Shown here piece by piece: positions 1 to 12,071 of a stretch of 64,000 nucleotides of DNA; position 1 is the first letter of the stretch; every line of letters begins with the position of its first letter. Source of the DNA: Membranipora membranacea (Eukaryota > Bryozoa > Gymnolaemata > Cheilostomatida > Membraniporidae); contig OU612065.1 of assembly GCA_914767715.1 (NCBI GenBank), positions 18,972,001 to 19,036,000 on the forward strand, given 5' to 3'. Both the position numbers and the translations under genes were made by a program. A model generated the notes under the pieces. That model did not search any database and was not told where the DNA came from. It saw only the letters and a list, made by a program, of their open reading frames with translations.

Positions 1-1408
1 CAGCTTTAGCAGAGAGCAACCTAACTATTTATCAGAACAATGAGGACTTAATGGATACAAGCCTAGTTTAAAAACCGGAAACACTATAAATCTCAGGCTA
101 AGTTTTGTAAAAAGAGGCAAGAAAATTGTTTTACTGGAATTTAGATTATTTATCAATTTTTAGCAACTGAAATTGTCAGCACACTTCACTACAAAAATCC
201 TGTTTATGATTGATCTGGGGAGTTTATGAGCCTAAGGAGTGAACAGAACCACTACAGGAGTGAACAGAACCACTAGATTCAAGGCAGATCACAATCCAGC
301 AAAGACTAAGTAAAAAATCAGATTTAATATACTGTAGCATTGGGTTGCCTCATCAATCAATGAACTCCCTCTTCCTCGGAAGGAGTTCATTGGCCTCATC
401 ATCATCATGGGCTGCCTCATCATCATCATGGGCCATGCATAAGCCTAAGCATAGGCATCTGGAGCACAGGTCTACTCCAAAACCTGGGATTTTGGCAATG
501 TTTGACTGCCCCCCTTGAGTTTTTGGGGGGCAGTCAAACATTGCCAAAATCCCAGGTTTTGATGTAGACCTGTGATCTGGAGTTACAAGCATGTAGTATA
601 CTAATAATACATTGCCAATATCCATGATCATGGTCATGGACATTGGCAAAGAATATATGCTTGTTACTCCAAATGCCTATGTCATGGGCCCCTGCATGAT
701 GCTTCTTCCAATTCAAGACCAAGTCAGTTTTGGTTCAGGAGGAACATTGAATCGTAAGATATGGATATTAAATTCAATGGTCAGGAATTAATGTTCATGA
801 TAAGAAAATGACATGCAAATACAGGCATGCAACTCCCAGTGGCCCATGTCTTGCTTGTGTCTTACTAGACAACGATTACATACTGATGTTCTTTTACCAT
901 CTTTAATATAAATATATATAGGCTATACAGACATACATAAATAGTCTATATATGTATATAAGATATGCCCGTCAGATTGAGCCTAACCTAACTTGAGGGT
1001 CCTGTTGTTTGGATGTGAATGGACCTAGGACCAGAAGATATGCCACGCCGTCGTGGAATCTGTCATTTTTTAATCGAATCAAATAATTAACCCAGGCGCC
1101 AGCTGTCCATTTTTCAATCAGTTGTTTTCAGTCTAGGTATTACTACGTAATTATAGTCTTTACTCAACAGTCAAAAGTTTGTGCGTATTGATTGAGGGGT
1201 GGTTTAATTGCAAACAATGACATTGAATCTAGTTTGCATGTTGGATTTTTTGGTACTATCATTTGATTGCAGTGTTGTATATTCCTTTCCAGCACCTTAT
1301 TTCACTTTGGTATTTATTTCCATGTCATCTAGGCGTTGGTGCGATTATCCCTGTTTAGACTGAGATAAAAGAAGCCATAAGTCTGAGAAGAATTGTAACC
1401 CTCGAGCA
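1..1408. other. Left flank, no gene seen; palindrome-rich
   Basis: I find no exon here with credible splice sites. The stretch from about 360 to 700 is packed with short inverted repeats (listed separately). The 150 bp before 1409 would hold the promoter and 5'UTR of the BBIP1-like gene, but I see no clear TATA box or other recognisable core element. Confidence 0.5.
393..700. repeat. Cluster of nested inverted repeats
   Basis: Arms 466-514 and 525-573 form a hairpin of about 49 bp with two mismatches and a 10-nt loop. A second hairpin lies at about 612-650 around TTGCCAATATCCATGA. Outer arms pair around 450-463 (ATAGGCATCTGGAG) and 668-681. A CATCATCATCATGGGC-type direct repeat lies at 393-432. 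A separate small hairpin at 360-391 has stem TGAACTCC/GGAGTTCA, and a related one is at 36602-36634. Confidence 0.7.
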
Positions 1409-1950
1409 ATGGCACAACAAACATCGGACATATCAGAGGTAAGCCAAGACACGTAGCACATAGGATTCACAGTAAGATTAGGTGCATTTTAATATTTCAG
1501 AAGTCGAAGCACATATCAGTGGTTTAATTTGCTAAAGTGAACAAAATAAGCACTATCTATGTAGACTTACCCATTTTTTCACCACATAACCACCATTTGG
1601 ATAGTTATTTTTATTGTAGAAAACTAACTGATCCTGCACACACACACAAAAATTGTCCTAATTCTGCAGTAGGCTACAAAACTGTCCTCATTCCCATTCT
1701 AGCCAAAAATATCTTGTGTCATATTTTATACCTTGATTTGCCAATTTACCTATCGATATTTCAGGTTTTGCCTCAGGAAGGACAGTTATTTCATGAAGAG
1801 ATCCCTGCAAGTATCCTTTGCAAGCCTAAAATACTACCACTGAAATCTGTAACATTAGAGAAACTGGAAAAGATGCAGCGAGAAGCTCAAGAGGCTGTGA
1901 TGGAACAGGATGCTTTAGAGAAACAACAACAGCTCCAAGAGAGGTTTTAA
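1409..1950 (+). CDS. BBIP1: BBSome-interacting protein 1 (BBIP1/BBIP10-like)
   Basis: Small subunit of the BBSome, the coat complex that moves membrane proteins in and out of cilia. Exon 1 is 1409-1438 and encodes MAQQTSDISE, followed by GTAAGC. Exon 2 is 1765-1950 after a TTTCAG acceptor, joined in phase 0. The product is 71 residues, in line with the short family (human about 90). The hallmark is in exon 2: VLPQEGQLF, then [19 protein letters not shown], which matches the conserved BBIP1 core [20 protein letters not shown] almost residue for residue. A glutamine/glutamate-rich helix follows. The start has a fair context (GAGCAATGG). A poly(A) signal lies at 2232-2237. The gene converges on the lipase gene. 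A BBSome gene implies an organism with motile or sensory cilia. Confidence 0.9.
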
Positions 1951-2231
1951 GCTGCCGGAACGAATCTGTAACCAGAATTTTACATTTGGGACTATGTATG
2001 CTATTCAGGAATGTGTTGACGATTCTTATCACACATTTGATATTATATAATCAGATTTTTTTCATGACAACAATTCAAATTTCCGTCCATTTAGTAGCTC
2101 AACTCTTTGTCTAAATACCTAGCACTGTTGATATTGAGGCACAATTTCTGTGCAAACAAAGTCACAGTATTTTCTCTCAATATGATACTATGTTGCTCAT
2201 TCTTTTAAAAAAAACAACAGTTATCTGCAAT

Positions 2232-2237
2232 AATAAA
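2232..2237 (+). promoter_or_regulatory. Poly(A) signal AATAAA of the BBIP1-like gene
   Basis: This AATAAA lies 282 nt past the stop codon. On the other strand an AATAAA for the lipase gene lies at 2277-2282, so the two convergent transcripts would end within roughly 50 nt of each other or overlap slightly. Confidence 0.6.
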
Positions 2238-2276
2238 AGTTATGAAAATCTCTACATATATAAAAATATTCACCTC

Positions 2277-2282
2277 TTTATT
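2277..2282 (-). promoter_or_regulatory. Poly(A) signal AATAAA of the lipase gene
   Basis: TTTATT on the plus strand gives AATAAA on the minus strand, about 350 nt downstream of the lipase stop codon at 2633. It is the first such hexamer I see in that 3' region. Confidence 0.45.
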
Positions 2283-2632
2283 AGGATTAATCAATAAAAT
2301 GTCAGAACCTGTCACTGGTATTAGACTTGCAATTAAATTTTAGTTAGCATAAATAAATTAATTCACTTTGATTCCGAATAGGTTGGGATTTCATTTTCCC
2401 TAAAATAATACTCAAGAGATTTGTTTGGATGGAGATATTCAAATTCCAGCAAAAATGTAATAAACGTAGATAATAGCATCATGGCCTCAACAGAATGAAT
2501 ATGATTAAATAGAAAGAAATAAATACCAACACTGGCTGATATAAAGGGAGCTATAATACCTGAAATGAACTATGTTGTGGCACCATAGACCTAATAAAAT
2601 AGTATGCTAAGTCCACCAATGTCACAGTCTTA

Positions 2633-5600
2633 TTATCTTTTACCCTGAGTACGGCTATCTATCCACTGGCAGACGTCTTCAATAAAGGCCTCTCCAGCAC
2701 CATCTGGTTCTCTATGCAGGCTGTGGTAACATTTTTCATATACCTGAAATATGTTACCCAAGTCTTAAGTAGCCTGCGATTGGTTTATAGGGATGAAGGA
2801 AGATCATATTTGGCTCTCTTGTTTTGAACTCTGTTGACCGTTGTTAGTGGGTTTCATTTACTCAATACTTTTAAGTGATTGAAATAAATAGTTATCGTAA
2901 TTTAATGAGATTTGAAGTGAAAGAGGGTCACGTATTTAAGATTACGACTAGGTTTTAGACGAATGAAATCTTAATTGTTTACCTTAAATGTCTTGTCGGT
3001 AGAGGTTATGGTCTCGTTGAATTTTTGTGACCCATCAATGCGACAAACTAGATCATCATCACCATGGGCTATCAGAACCGGCAACTTGATGTCTGCCATC
3101 CTCGCGTTGAAGTCAACAAGTGCTCTCAATGTCATACTTCCCCACCTTAATGAAAATAATTACATTACAATTAAAAACAAAAAATACAATATGAAATAAT
3201 CTGCTCCTACCTCGCAGCAGTTTAAAAAAGAGAGGACAACTCGAGATTTAACATTCACCAAGTGACAGCCTAGTGAGCACTTGCCATAGACTTAATATAC
3301 TACCTAGACAGGACAATGCTTATGCTTCACTTATCATAATATGTCCCACTTAAATAGCATGACATGACGTAATTAGTTTGTGCTGCGAGCCATAGTTTAC
3401 TATATATCCATCGATGTAATAATGTGAAAAATCAAGGGACGCTGGGCATGATATCAGCCCCTGTCCAGACCCTTATTATTCAAACACAAAGAAAATTGGT
3501 GAGTGTATGTAAAAGACCTTTCCGCACGAGATGGTATTATTAATTTGTCCCCAGAACCAAAACTTTCTATGATAAGAAACAATCATTAGCCAATATCATC
3601 GTTTTTTTCTTCAAAATTGCACACAACCAGTCAGTTCAAATTGGATTGCCAATTTTATTGTTGCTTCCCAAAGGAAGAATAGATCTGTGCTGTAAATTGA
3701 GTATGCAAACTACAGATAGCTGTTGTTCCTGAGTACGTATGAGGAATCTAGAGCATATGACAATAACTTAAAATTGTTATACTTCAGTACTGTAGTCAAA
3801 ATCTAATGGCCTTTACTGTGACCAAACTTAATTTTGCCGATGCCGGTAAGGTTGTTTGAGTTTATCAATGTGATATCGGCATCAACAGTGAATGTCTATT
3901 GCTTCCATTGCCTATTCACAGACACAGCAGTGTGGAAAAGTAGTTATTACAACAGGACACGTCATCATCTGAGAAAATGGAACTATATGTAATGACGAAA
4001 CTACAGAAAAAGGATGGAAGGAAGCAGTGATTCTAATAATTTCCAAAACTGGAAAATAAATGCCGGCCAAATGATCACCAGCATTATTGCTTGACTCAGC
4101 CGAGAATTGCGTGCTCTATGCATCATAGCTGCTCACAAGCACAAATCTCCGCAGCCTGCAATAAATTTTTGTTGGTATGAGCTAAGGTTTAGTATGAATA
4201 ATGGCTATTAATATAGAAACCAGTCTGAGCCACAAAATAACGCTTCTGAACCTTTTATTTAGACAGCCAGAGAAGTTTTTGAATTAATGAGCAGCAACAA
4301 TCCCTTCTGCAATGACTAAAAAATCCCTCTGTAAGGAGACATTGTCAACTATACAGTAATCACTGTTGAGTGTGCTGCACTATCTTGAGAAGTATAGAGA
4401 TGTCTGCAGGGCTCCACCTAGTATAGATCAAGCTGAAATAGTTTTTATGGGAATTATTAACTATTGAATAAGAATAATGTGAATGTAACGATAAGAAAAA
4501 TAATAATGATCATTACAGGAATTGTACTTTTCAAATATCACTCTAATTGACATTCACTGTTGACGCCGATATCACATTTATGAACTCAAAGAACCTAACC
4601 AGCATCGGCAAAATTAAGTTTGGCCAGGGTAAAGGCCATTAGATTTTGACTACAGTACTGGAGTATAATAATTTAAAGTTATTGTCACATACTCTAAATT
4701 CATCATACGTACTCAGGAACAACAGCTATCGGTTAGTAGTTTGCATACTCATTTAACAGCACAGATCTATTCTTCCTTGTGAAGCGACAATAAAATTAGC
4801 AATCCAATTTGAGCAGACTGGTTGTGTTCAGTCACAACTACGAATAGTTTTAAGGAAAAAAATGATGATGGTGGTGTTGCTGGTGCTAAGACCTGGCTCA
4901 TCCAACAAAATATTTGTGATCTTGTGTTATAGGTGTTCTTTACATTTTTATAGTAGTGAAGGAAGTGCTGAGGGTAAATGGCTGTGTTTATTTCAATGTT
5001 TATTGGCTAATGATTGTCTCTTATCCTAAAAAGTTCCGGCTCTGGAGACAAATTATGAGTACCATCTCGTGCGGAAAGGTCTTTTACATACACTCACCAA
5101 TTTTCTTTGTGTTTGAATAATAAGGGTCTGGACAAGGGCTGATATCATGCCCAGCGTCCCTTGATTTTTCACATTATTACATTGATGGATATATGGTAAA
5201 CTATGGGTCACAGCCATAGATTTAAAAAACAGTATAGATAGGTCATTGTGTGCTCCTGTCTATCCAATAATATGATACCTACTTTAGCCTCAGATCTGGG
5301 AATTTTAGCAATCTAGACCATAAGGCTGGGTGTCACATGACTGTTAGTAAAACGACCTTCCAGCCAATCATGTTCTTACAACATTGTAATTGGCTCAGAA
5401 GTCGTTTTACTCAGTTTAGCCTTCTCTCATTGGACACTTTCTAATAAGGTTAACATCATTAAAGGTAAAGTTGAGTAAAGTGATGGACATGTCTTATTAA
5501 TTGTTGCACTTTCCTCCAGTAACTACTTTCTACATACATTCTTTTTATTCATACAAAACTAGAGCTGCCTCTACTTTGTGTCAAGTGTAAACAGGGTCCC

Positions 5601-8600
5601 AATGATGAAAGAAGTCTTCACTGGTAAGTTGTAACTGCTGAAGTTCTACTTATTCAATACTAGCTTATTGATAACAACCTAAATTGTAGATATAAATATG
5701 TTCTTGGCTGATTGATGTTATGAATTAAGTTCTCAACAGACCAACAAGTATCATGTTCTGCTATTAGAGATTCATAAAGTTAAGAACAATAACTGTCCTA
5801 CTATTGGTCTGTACACACTCATTGAGTGTGGTAGATCATCATGCTAGAGCAAAGGAGAGAACTAGTCAGGTCAGGTTCTTCAAATTAACAAGAGAATAGC
5901 CATTGCTGTAGTCATATGACAAGATGCATCTTATGATTATTTCAGGTTCATCTGCCCTACCTAGATGAGGTTGCTGGTAATATGTGCCACAGATTCCCAG
6001 AAAAAATACACTGGCGTTGAAGGGACAGCCACAATTTGCAGTGGTAGTGGCCCAGTGGGTATGAGGATAAGGTTGGTATAAATTTTCGCTGCATTTGAGA
6101 TATGATGTCTTAAAGCCAAATGTTAATCCAACAATAATGCCCTGGATATCTAAGATGTGTGTTGCTGCTCAAACATCAAGGTCCTACTTTATTGTAAGAA
6201 TCGCCACATTTAGCTTGTTAGGTGTTTTTGGTGAACAAAATGTTCTAAACTTATATTTCTCTTCGGGTTATTTAATATAGAGAGGACAGTGCTTCAATCA
6301 GAGTTGGAGGTGATCATTAGCACAGTGAGCAGACTTGTTAACATGGGCCCGAGAGATGGAACGAACAGGCTGTACCACATATTATAATGATAGCCGATAT
6401 CGCAACATATACAACCTGTGGGAGAATAGCACTGAGAAACTGTCTGGCTGAAACTTATCTGGACAATTCCATGCTAATAAACATTTAAGGCCCTGAGAGA
6501 GCATTATTTAATTTTCAGAGGGCTAAGAAAAAGTTCATCGCCCTTAAAAGCAGAAGAGTTTGCTAAAATATATATTTCCTGTACCATGTTGCACTGAAAT
6601 AAACAAAGTTAGTTTTCCTTTGAAATAGTTTGATGTCTTAATTTATCCAAGCCTGATGCATTATCTTTTGGGCCAAGGTACTCCCTGTTATGTTCTCTTG
6701 GGAACAGATGAGGATTATATACCAAATATGAGGTATTATCATGACATATGAGAGGACAACTCATCATTAATTTGGTGATATACATCATAAACTGCTATTC
6801 TTTTCCAGGGGAGGAAAGATGGGTTGCTCTCATGCCAATAAATGCATTGAAACCATTTGTTACATGTCTGCGTGTACACCGAGAGCCCAACAATGAAATA
6901 GCTTCTTTCAACTGAAAATCCTGGGGCAGCACTTTTGAATTCATTGTCATATATATGTATGCTACTGCTTGTTATGACAAGTAAATTATTCAAGTGTTTA
7001 GCATATAATTCTACAGAAAATTGATTCATCAGGTGACTAAAATATAAGATACAAGTATGTTTGTAAACAAAAATCTATCCAACAGGTGCGCTTGAAGATC
7101 AGCTTTTAATAAAACTGGTCACTGATTCACCTATCATCAACTGCACTACTTGTATTCCTGCTGTATCAAATAACTAAAACTATTGCAGTATGGTTTGAAC
7201 TTGCAACTCCTTGAACAAAAGACAACAGCGCTAACAGCTCAGCCATCCAGGCCAATATGGTTGGTGGGCAAAAAGTGCTGACTATAAACCCACTAGCAGT
7301 TACGCTATGCATAACGCTACACTGCGGGTGGCACAGTGACGATACGGGTGGGGACATAATGCAAAGTTATTGAAGCGCAATGTCCTATCTATACTGTTTT
7401 TAAATCTATGGTCACAGCACAAACTAATTACGTCATGTCGTGCTATTTAAGTGGGACAGTATTGAATGCTATTGGCCTGTCTAGGTAGTATATTAAGTCT
7501 ATGGCACTTGCTTATAGTAGGAGGTCAACCTACTTCCAGGTATGCGAGGGATATACGTGCAGTGCACTGAGGAGCACTGAACACAGAGGCTACATGTCCT
7601 GGTAGGCAGCTAGAGTATTCGGGATATACATATAAACAGGTGTAGTGATGGCATGGTGTCACATCACAATTATAGACAGTTTTCTGGGCTCTTATTTATG
7701 CCTCACTTCGGAGATGTCCTCTCTCCAGTTTGATACTTTTAACCCACGCCGCATAGGAAAAACCTGCTGAAAGAGGGTTATATTGAAAACCGCTTATGTT
7801 TGGATAAAAATGATTGTTGATTCAGAGTCTGCACCATTGAAAACCCTGTGAGACAGGGTTTCCAAATCATTGGAGGCTTGAATGTTGATAAATCTTAGTT
7901 TTAGTGACGAAACTCATGAAAGATTCTGCCAAATTGTCCGCAAAACAGGCAGAAAATGTTATAGTTGACTATCCAAATACTAAAATTATTTCCCAAACTA
8001 TTTCCATATGAGTTTTCAATGTTGCAGATTCTGAATCAAAACTATTTTTTATCCTATTATAAGCGGTTTTCAAGATAACCCTCTTTTCAGCACGTTTTTC
8101 CTATGCGGCGTGGGATAAAAGTACCAAACTGGAGAGAGGACAACTCCAAATTGAGGCCTAAATCAGAGCTCAGAAAACGGTCTATTGAGGCCTTCACAAA
8201 AATAATCCAGCTACTTCACGTTATTTAAGTCATGTATGTACACAGTGAACCTGGTCAAATAATCTGAGAAATTAGTGGCCTACCTTGCTTTCATTCCACC
8301 GTGATGTCTTAGAGGGTCAACTTTCAACTTAGCCAGCTATAATAAAAATTATGAAAAAAGTTTTAGATTAGCATGTTCATGATCATATCAAATCGGTTTC
8401 AATGTATGTATGTTTCTATATAAAGTATTTTTGGTCAATCAAAGATAGTGAGGTCAGACATTTATAACATTAAAATTTGGAGTCCTTGACCTTGACTTGA
8501 CCTTGCTTCATCCCTATGTCGTTTTTATAAGCCTTCAAACTACTTGGTGACGATCTTTGTGGTTGGTTGAAAATTAAAAATTTAAGAAATATAATTACTT

Positions 8601-11086
8601 GATGAAGCAGTAACCAATCTAGTTGTTCTCAGACTACTATGGACATGATGGAGCGCACATGTAGTGCAAAGGTCAAGCAGAGAAAATTGTAGGCTCAGGT
8701 GCTTTAAATCATAAAAAGACGCCACTGCGGTGTGCATAATAAGAAACTTTGCAGAATCATTTAAGCCATTTTAATAATATTCATTGAATCATAATATATA
8801 ATAATAAAGCTGAGTAAGCATTTTTGTGTTCTGTCAGATCGAATTTTCTTCTCGATCAACAAATTTAAGTAATGACAAACAAACATAAGCAGAGCGTGAA
8901 GTTTATAAATTATGATGATGCCTGTTAGATACTGGATAGATCATCTGACTCCATAAACTTGTGATACATTTGTCTGTTTAAATTCTTTATGTCATAGAAT
9001 TTTTCTCAGCAGGGACATCATTTGAATCAGCAAGTTACATATCTATGGTCATTTCAAATAAGCGATAGCAAACTGTCACTACATGCGAAGCGAGACATAT
9101 TTGGTGAGATATTTTCACAGATTACACAATGTATCCAACTTACCCAGTCACTTGATAGAACATCTATGAATAATGACAGTGTACAGAATGCATGCAAAAC
9201 TGGTTGAATTAAGAATAGTTCATGATTGTGGTAGGAATGGGTCAACATTCAGGATGGGTAGTGCGATGCGGGGTGACCTTGCTCATGCAATAGGTAAGTG
9301 AACAGATGATATTGATAATGAAATTTAAAAAAACTGGTTTCTTACTTCTGTCTCATTCCTGGTCAAGAACTTGGCATCGATTCCACCGACAGGACATTGA
9401 GGTAAGATATAACTGAGAATCTTTGCCATCCTAATCTAAAATGGGAATGTGCAAATGAGCATATACTTAAAAGGTATGAGTATTGGAAATCTCTAATACA
9501 CATCACCAGAAGCTTTCTGTATATGATCTTCATAGACAAAACATCAGTTATATCTTATATAAGAGTAGCAGTAAAGATTCCACCAGACATCTCTCCCTAA
9601 TATATAGTTATAAAAGAATGATGAAGAACAAGGGCGCACACAAGCTGACAAAAGAAGGTTGTCAAAAAGTCTGCCTACCAATTTTTCCATTACATACTAG
9701 TGGTAGAATTTTTCAGTCACACAATATAATAGGAAGATAAAATCAAACCTTGAATGGAGTGACAACTTCTGGATTTGTGTCGATTGCAGCTGCATACATG
9801 ATAATCCCGTCGCACAGATTAGGATCCCGCAAAACAGCATGGCCAAGAACCAGTCCACCCTGAAAGAGAAAGACATGATATTCCAAAAGTACGAAAAGTG
9901 TGTCAGTTAACCAACCTTGCAGTAAGAGGGAGAAAACATTTCAAAGAGCAGGCAGATAATCAGAGTCGATGAAAATACACAAAGTTACTTACCATGGAAT
10001 GTCCCATGATGAACAATGGTAGGTCCGGATACTTTTCTTTGACTTTACTTTTATACATCAAAAGATCATCAACATAGTACTGGAAGTCCTTTATATCAAC
10101 TCTGGTACCTTCACTCTTTCCATGGCCAACTAAAATCAAACAAAATGCTGTTGTTGTAGTTATACTAAAAATAGTCGTAACGTTGATTTTCAAACTGTAG
10201 TTGATATTGAAAAATTATGTCAATTACTGTGAAAATTGGTATAAGTATGATAAGTACAGATAAGGTGAAACAGAACAATATTCCTTATCATACCTTGATC
10301 ATATCCAACCATAGATATCTCATACTTGTCCCACATGTGCTTTGCTATTGGCTTATAACAAGCTACGTGGTCCCCAACTCCATGAACCATTATGCATATT
10401 GCTCTAGAAAGCAAAGCAAGCTTAGTTTACAGGTAAGCAGAGAATTCTTCCTTGAACACTTTGCTTAAAAAGGAGTACCTATCATGGATCATGGTGCAGA
10501 TATTATGGTCCGTTCTTTAGGTGTTTGATGAAAATTGGGGGCATCTCCCTGCAACAATCGTCAATAGGATAACACACCTTTCATTTATATTTGGCTGACG
10601 TCGTTTGAAAGGGAAAGAAGAGGGAAAGCAATCATAGGCATCCATTTTTTGTGAACATGGTTTTCATGACTAATACGGATAGCAGAAATAGATAGATCAT
10701 GTCATTTAAACGATAGTTTTACTACTGATAGAACTCAGCATAATCATGAAGTACTCAAAAAAATTCATCACAAGCGTAAATAAATTAACTGGAATGACAA
10801 TAAATAAGATTTCTTCCTTCCAAGCATAATAGATTTATATAAACAAATATGGCTGCTTTTACAACTCTGTGGTTTCTTGCCCAGTTGATACTTTAAACCC
10901 AGTTTAATGTTCATTAGCTGTGAAACCAAGACGCAGCAATTTCAAAAGCACGGCGCAATAGCCTTCAAGTATCAGCTATTCTTACTTTGGTGAATCATGA
11001 CCTGGTAAGCCCCACTCCATGAGTTTCTCACCGCGATCATTCTCAAATACTCCACGGAGATCAGCTTCAGCCATCGCAGATTCCAT
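2633..11086 (-). CDS. MGLL: Monoacylglycerol lipase (MGLL-like serine hydrolase)
   Basis: Alpha/beta hydrolase that splits monoacylglycerols into fatty acid and glycerol; in animals it also degrades 2-arachidonoylglycerol. Coding exons in transcript order: 10986-11086, 10294-10403, 9993-10129, 9749-9859, 9346-9435, 8284-8336, 2983-3145, 2633-2743. All have GT-AG borders and consistent phases, giving 291 residues (human 303). The oxyanion region is MVHGVGDH. Next come VGHGKSEGTR and the nucleophile elbow GHSMGG, which is split across exons 3 and 4. The acid is in LIAHGDDD (exon 7) and the histidine in CYHSLHREP (last exon), so the catalytic triad is complete. The first ATG sits directly after a good acceptor (CTCTTTTACAG), so at least one 5' exon, probably untranslated, lies upstream. 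Intron 6 (3146-8283) is 5.1 kb and full of inverted-repeat elements. Confidence 0.93.
3396..5211. mobile_element. Inner foldback element with arms over 500 bp
   Basis: The left arm 3396-3898 and right arm about 4552-5211 are reverse complements, for example AATCAAGGGACGCTGGGCAT near 3430 against its complement near 5165. They flank a loop of about 650 bp. The right arm carries roughly 150 bp (about 4843-5000) that the left arm lacks. The same 8-bp word AGCCATAG flanks the element (3388-3395 and 5212-5219), a length typical of hAT-type target duplications. I see no coding capacity, so this looks like a non-autonomous foldback or MITE. Confidence 0.7.
7185..7252 (-). repeat. Possible tRNA-derived SINE head
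   Basis: Read on the minus strand, TGGCTGAGCTGT (from 7245) matches the pol III A box at 11 of 12 positions. AGTTCAAACCA (7201-7191) resembles a B box at 9 of 11. The two boxes are 44 nt apart, the spacing in a true tRNA. No acceptor stem closes, so it is not a functional tRNA; a tRNA-related SINE or tRNA relic fits best. It lies inside the outer inverted-repeat element. Confidence 0.4.
7673..8184. mobile_element. MITE with about 130-bp terminal inverted repeats, TA ends
   Basis: Arms 7673-7803 and 8058-8184 pair. Both share TAGAC, GTTTTCTG, a CTCTCTCCAGTTTG block, CCACGCCGCATAGGAAAAAC and GAAAACCGCTTA. The element starts TAGAC and ends GTCTA, consistent with a TA target duplication (Tc1/mariner-like superfamily). 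No ORF of note. Confidence 0.65.
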
Positions 11087-11778
11087 CTGTAAAAGAGAAT
11101 AAGCTCATATTCCAGCAATTACCCATAGAATTAATTAAATCAATTTTGACCTCCCCACTTAGTTTCACACAGGTGCACCTCAAATGAATGCAATAGATTC
11201 AACAACAGTTATTACTGATCTCGATACAAGACGGCTTCAGGAAGAATCTGGTGTAATGTAATGTTATTTGCCTAAATCCAGTATCTATCACTTCCAACTA
11301 ACCATGGAGGCTTGTTGTGGTTGTACTAGTGCCCTACCTTCACCAATAGGGAAACAGTTAGTAGGCTTTGCCTTCAAGACATTGAGGTACTAATAATCAG
11401 TTTGCTGCCAGATATTGGTATCCTCATTGCTCGTGCAGAATCAAACTCGTTCTCCTCCTATAAATTTAAATCCCAACTAGGTATGTCTTGATGTGGTCGG
11501 TCATAGAACAGATAAACATATCCCTAGGGGGCCCCAAGCAGTGGCAAAGGTGACTGGCATTTCTTCTGAAATTGGCCCACTGGTGATACCCTTTGCTTTC
11601 TTATATCAATAAGAAATTGGCCAATTTACTCCTTTTGAGTGGGGGAAAAATGTGTCCAGTGAAAGGCCTTCCGCCACACTTCTTTGTAAAAGGGCCAACC
11701 GCTTGTGCCAAATACCCATCCGGCAGTGCTAACTGGCCATCCATTTCACATTCCATCAATTTCAAAGTGAACAGTCAT

Positions 11779-12043
11779 GAACCCAACAGGATGCCTATTT
11801 GGCATCCACCGGTTTTCCGCATGGCATCCAGTGGTTGCCAAATAGGAATCCGTTGGCACTCGGACATCCGGATAGGAATGCTGCCCTGATCGTAAGTGTC
11901 CACAATTCATCCTCCTGTGTTACAATCCCATCCACATCTATCGAATTAGTGTCCGGATGCCTGTTCCGGAGGTTGTCCGAGTGCCAACCGGATGCCATGC
12001 GGAGACATCCAGCGGTTGCCACAATAGGCATCCGGATGGGTTC
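11779..12043. mobile_element. Foldback/MITE-like element
   Basis: The left side begins GAACCCAACAGGATGCCTAT and the right side ends with its imperfect complement ATAGGCATCCGGATGGGTTC. Pairing continues inward (CCGCATGGCATCC with GGATGCCATGCGG, TTGGCACTCGGAC with GTCCGAGTGCCAA), giving arms of up to about 95 bp. A direct repeat of CATCCAGYGGTTGCC is also present on both sides. Confidence 0.6.
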
Positions 12044-12071
12044 TTAGTGCAGGGGGGGGGGGTGTAGAAAT

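Larger units (their letters stand above)
3273..7520. mobile_element. Outer inverted-repeat element, interrupted by a second one
   Basis: The left arm (about 3273-3387, continued at 5212-5258) is the reverse complement of the right arm (about 7372-7520). Shared words include CATAGACTTAATATACTACC, GTCCCACTTAAATAGCA and TTTAAAAAACAGTATAGATAGG. The left arm only becomes continuous if 3396-5211 is removed, so the inner element jumped into it. No transposase reading frame is visible. It lies wholly inside intron 6 of the lipase gene. Confidence 0.65.

Noticed and set aside
7185-7252. Functional tRNA gene
   Set aside because: A and B boxes are present but no acceptor stem or clean anticodon arm can be folded, and no terminator follows. 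A SINE head or relic is more likely.
11593-12047. Open frames of about 80-100 codons on both strands
   Set aside because: They are produced by the GC-richer foldback at 11779-12043. Opposite-strand frames mirror each other, as expected for an inverted repeat.
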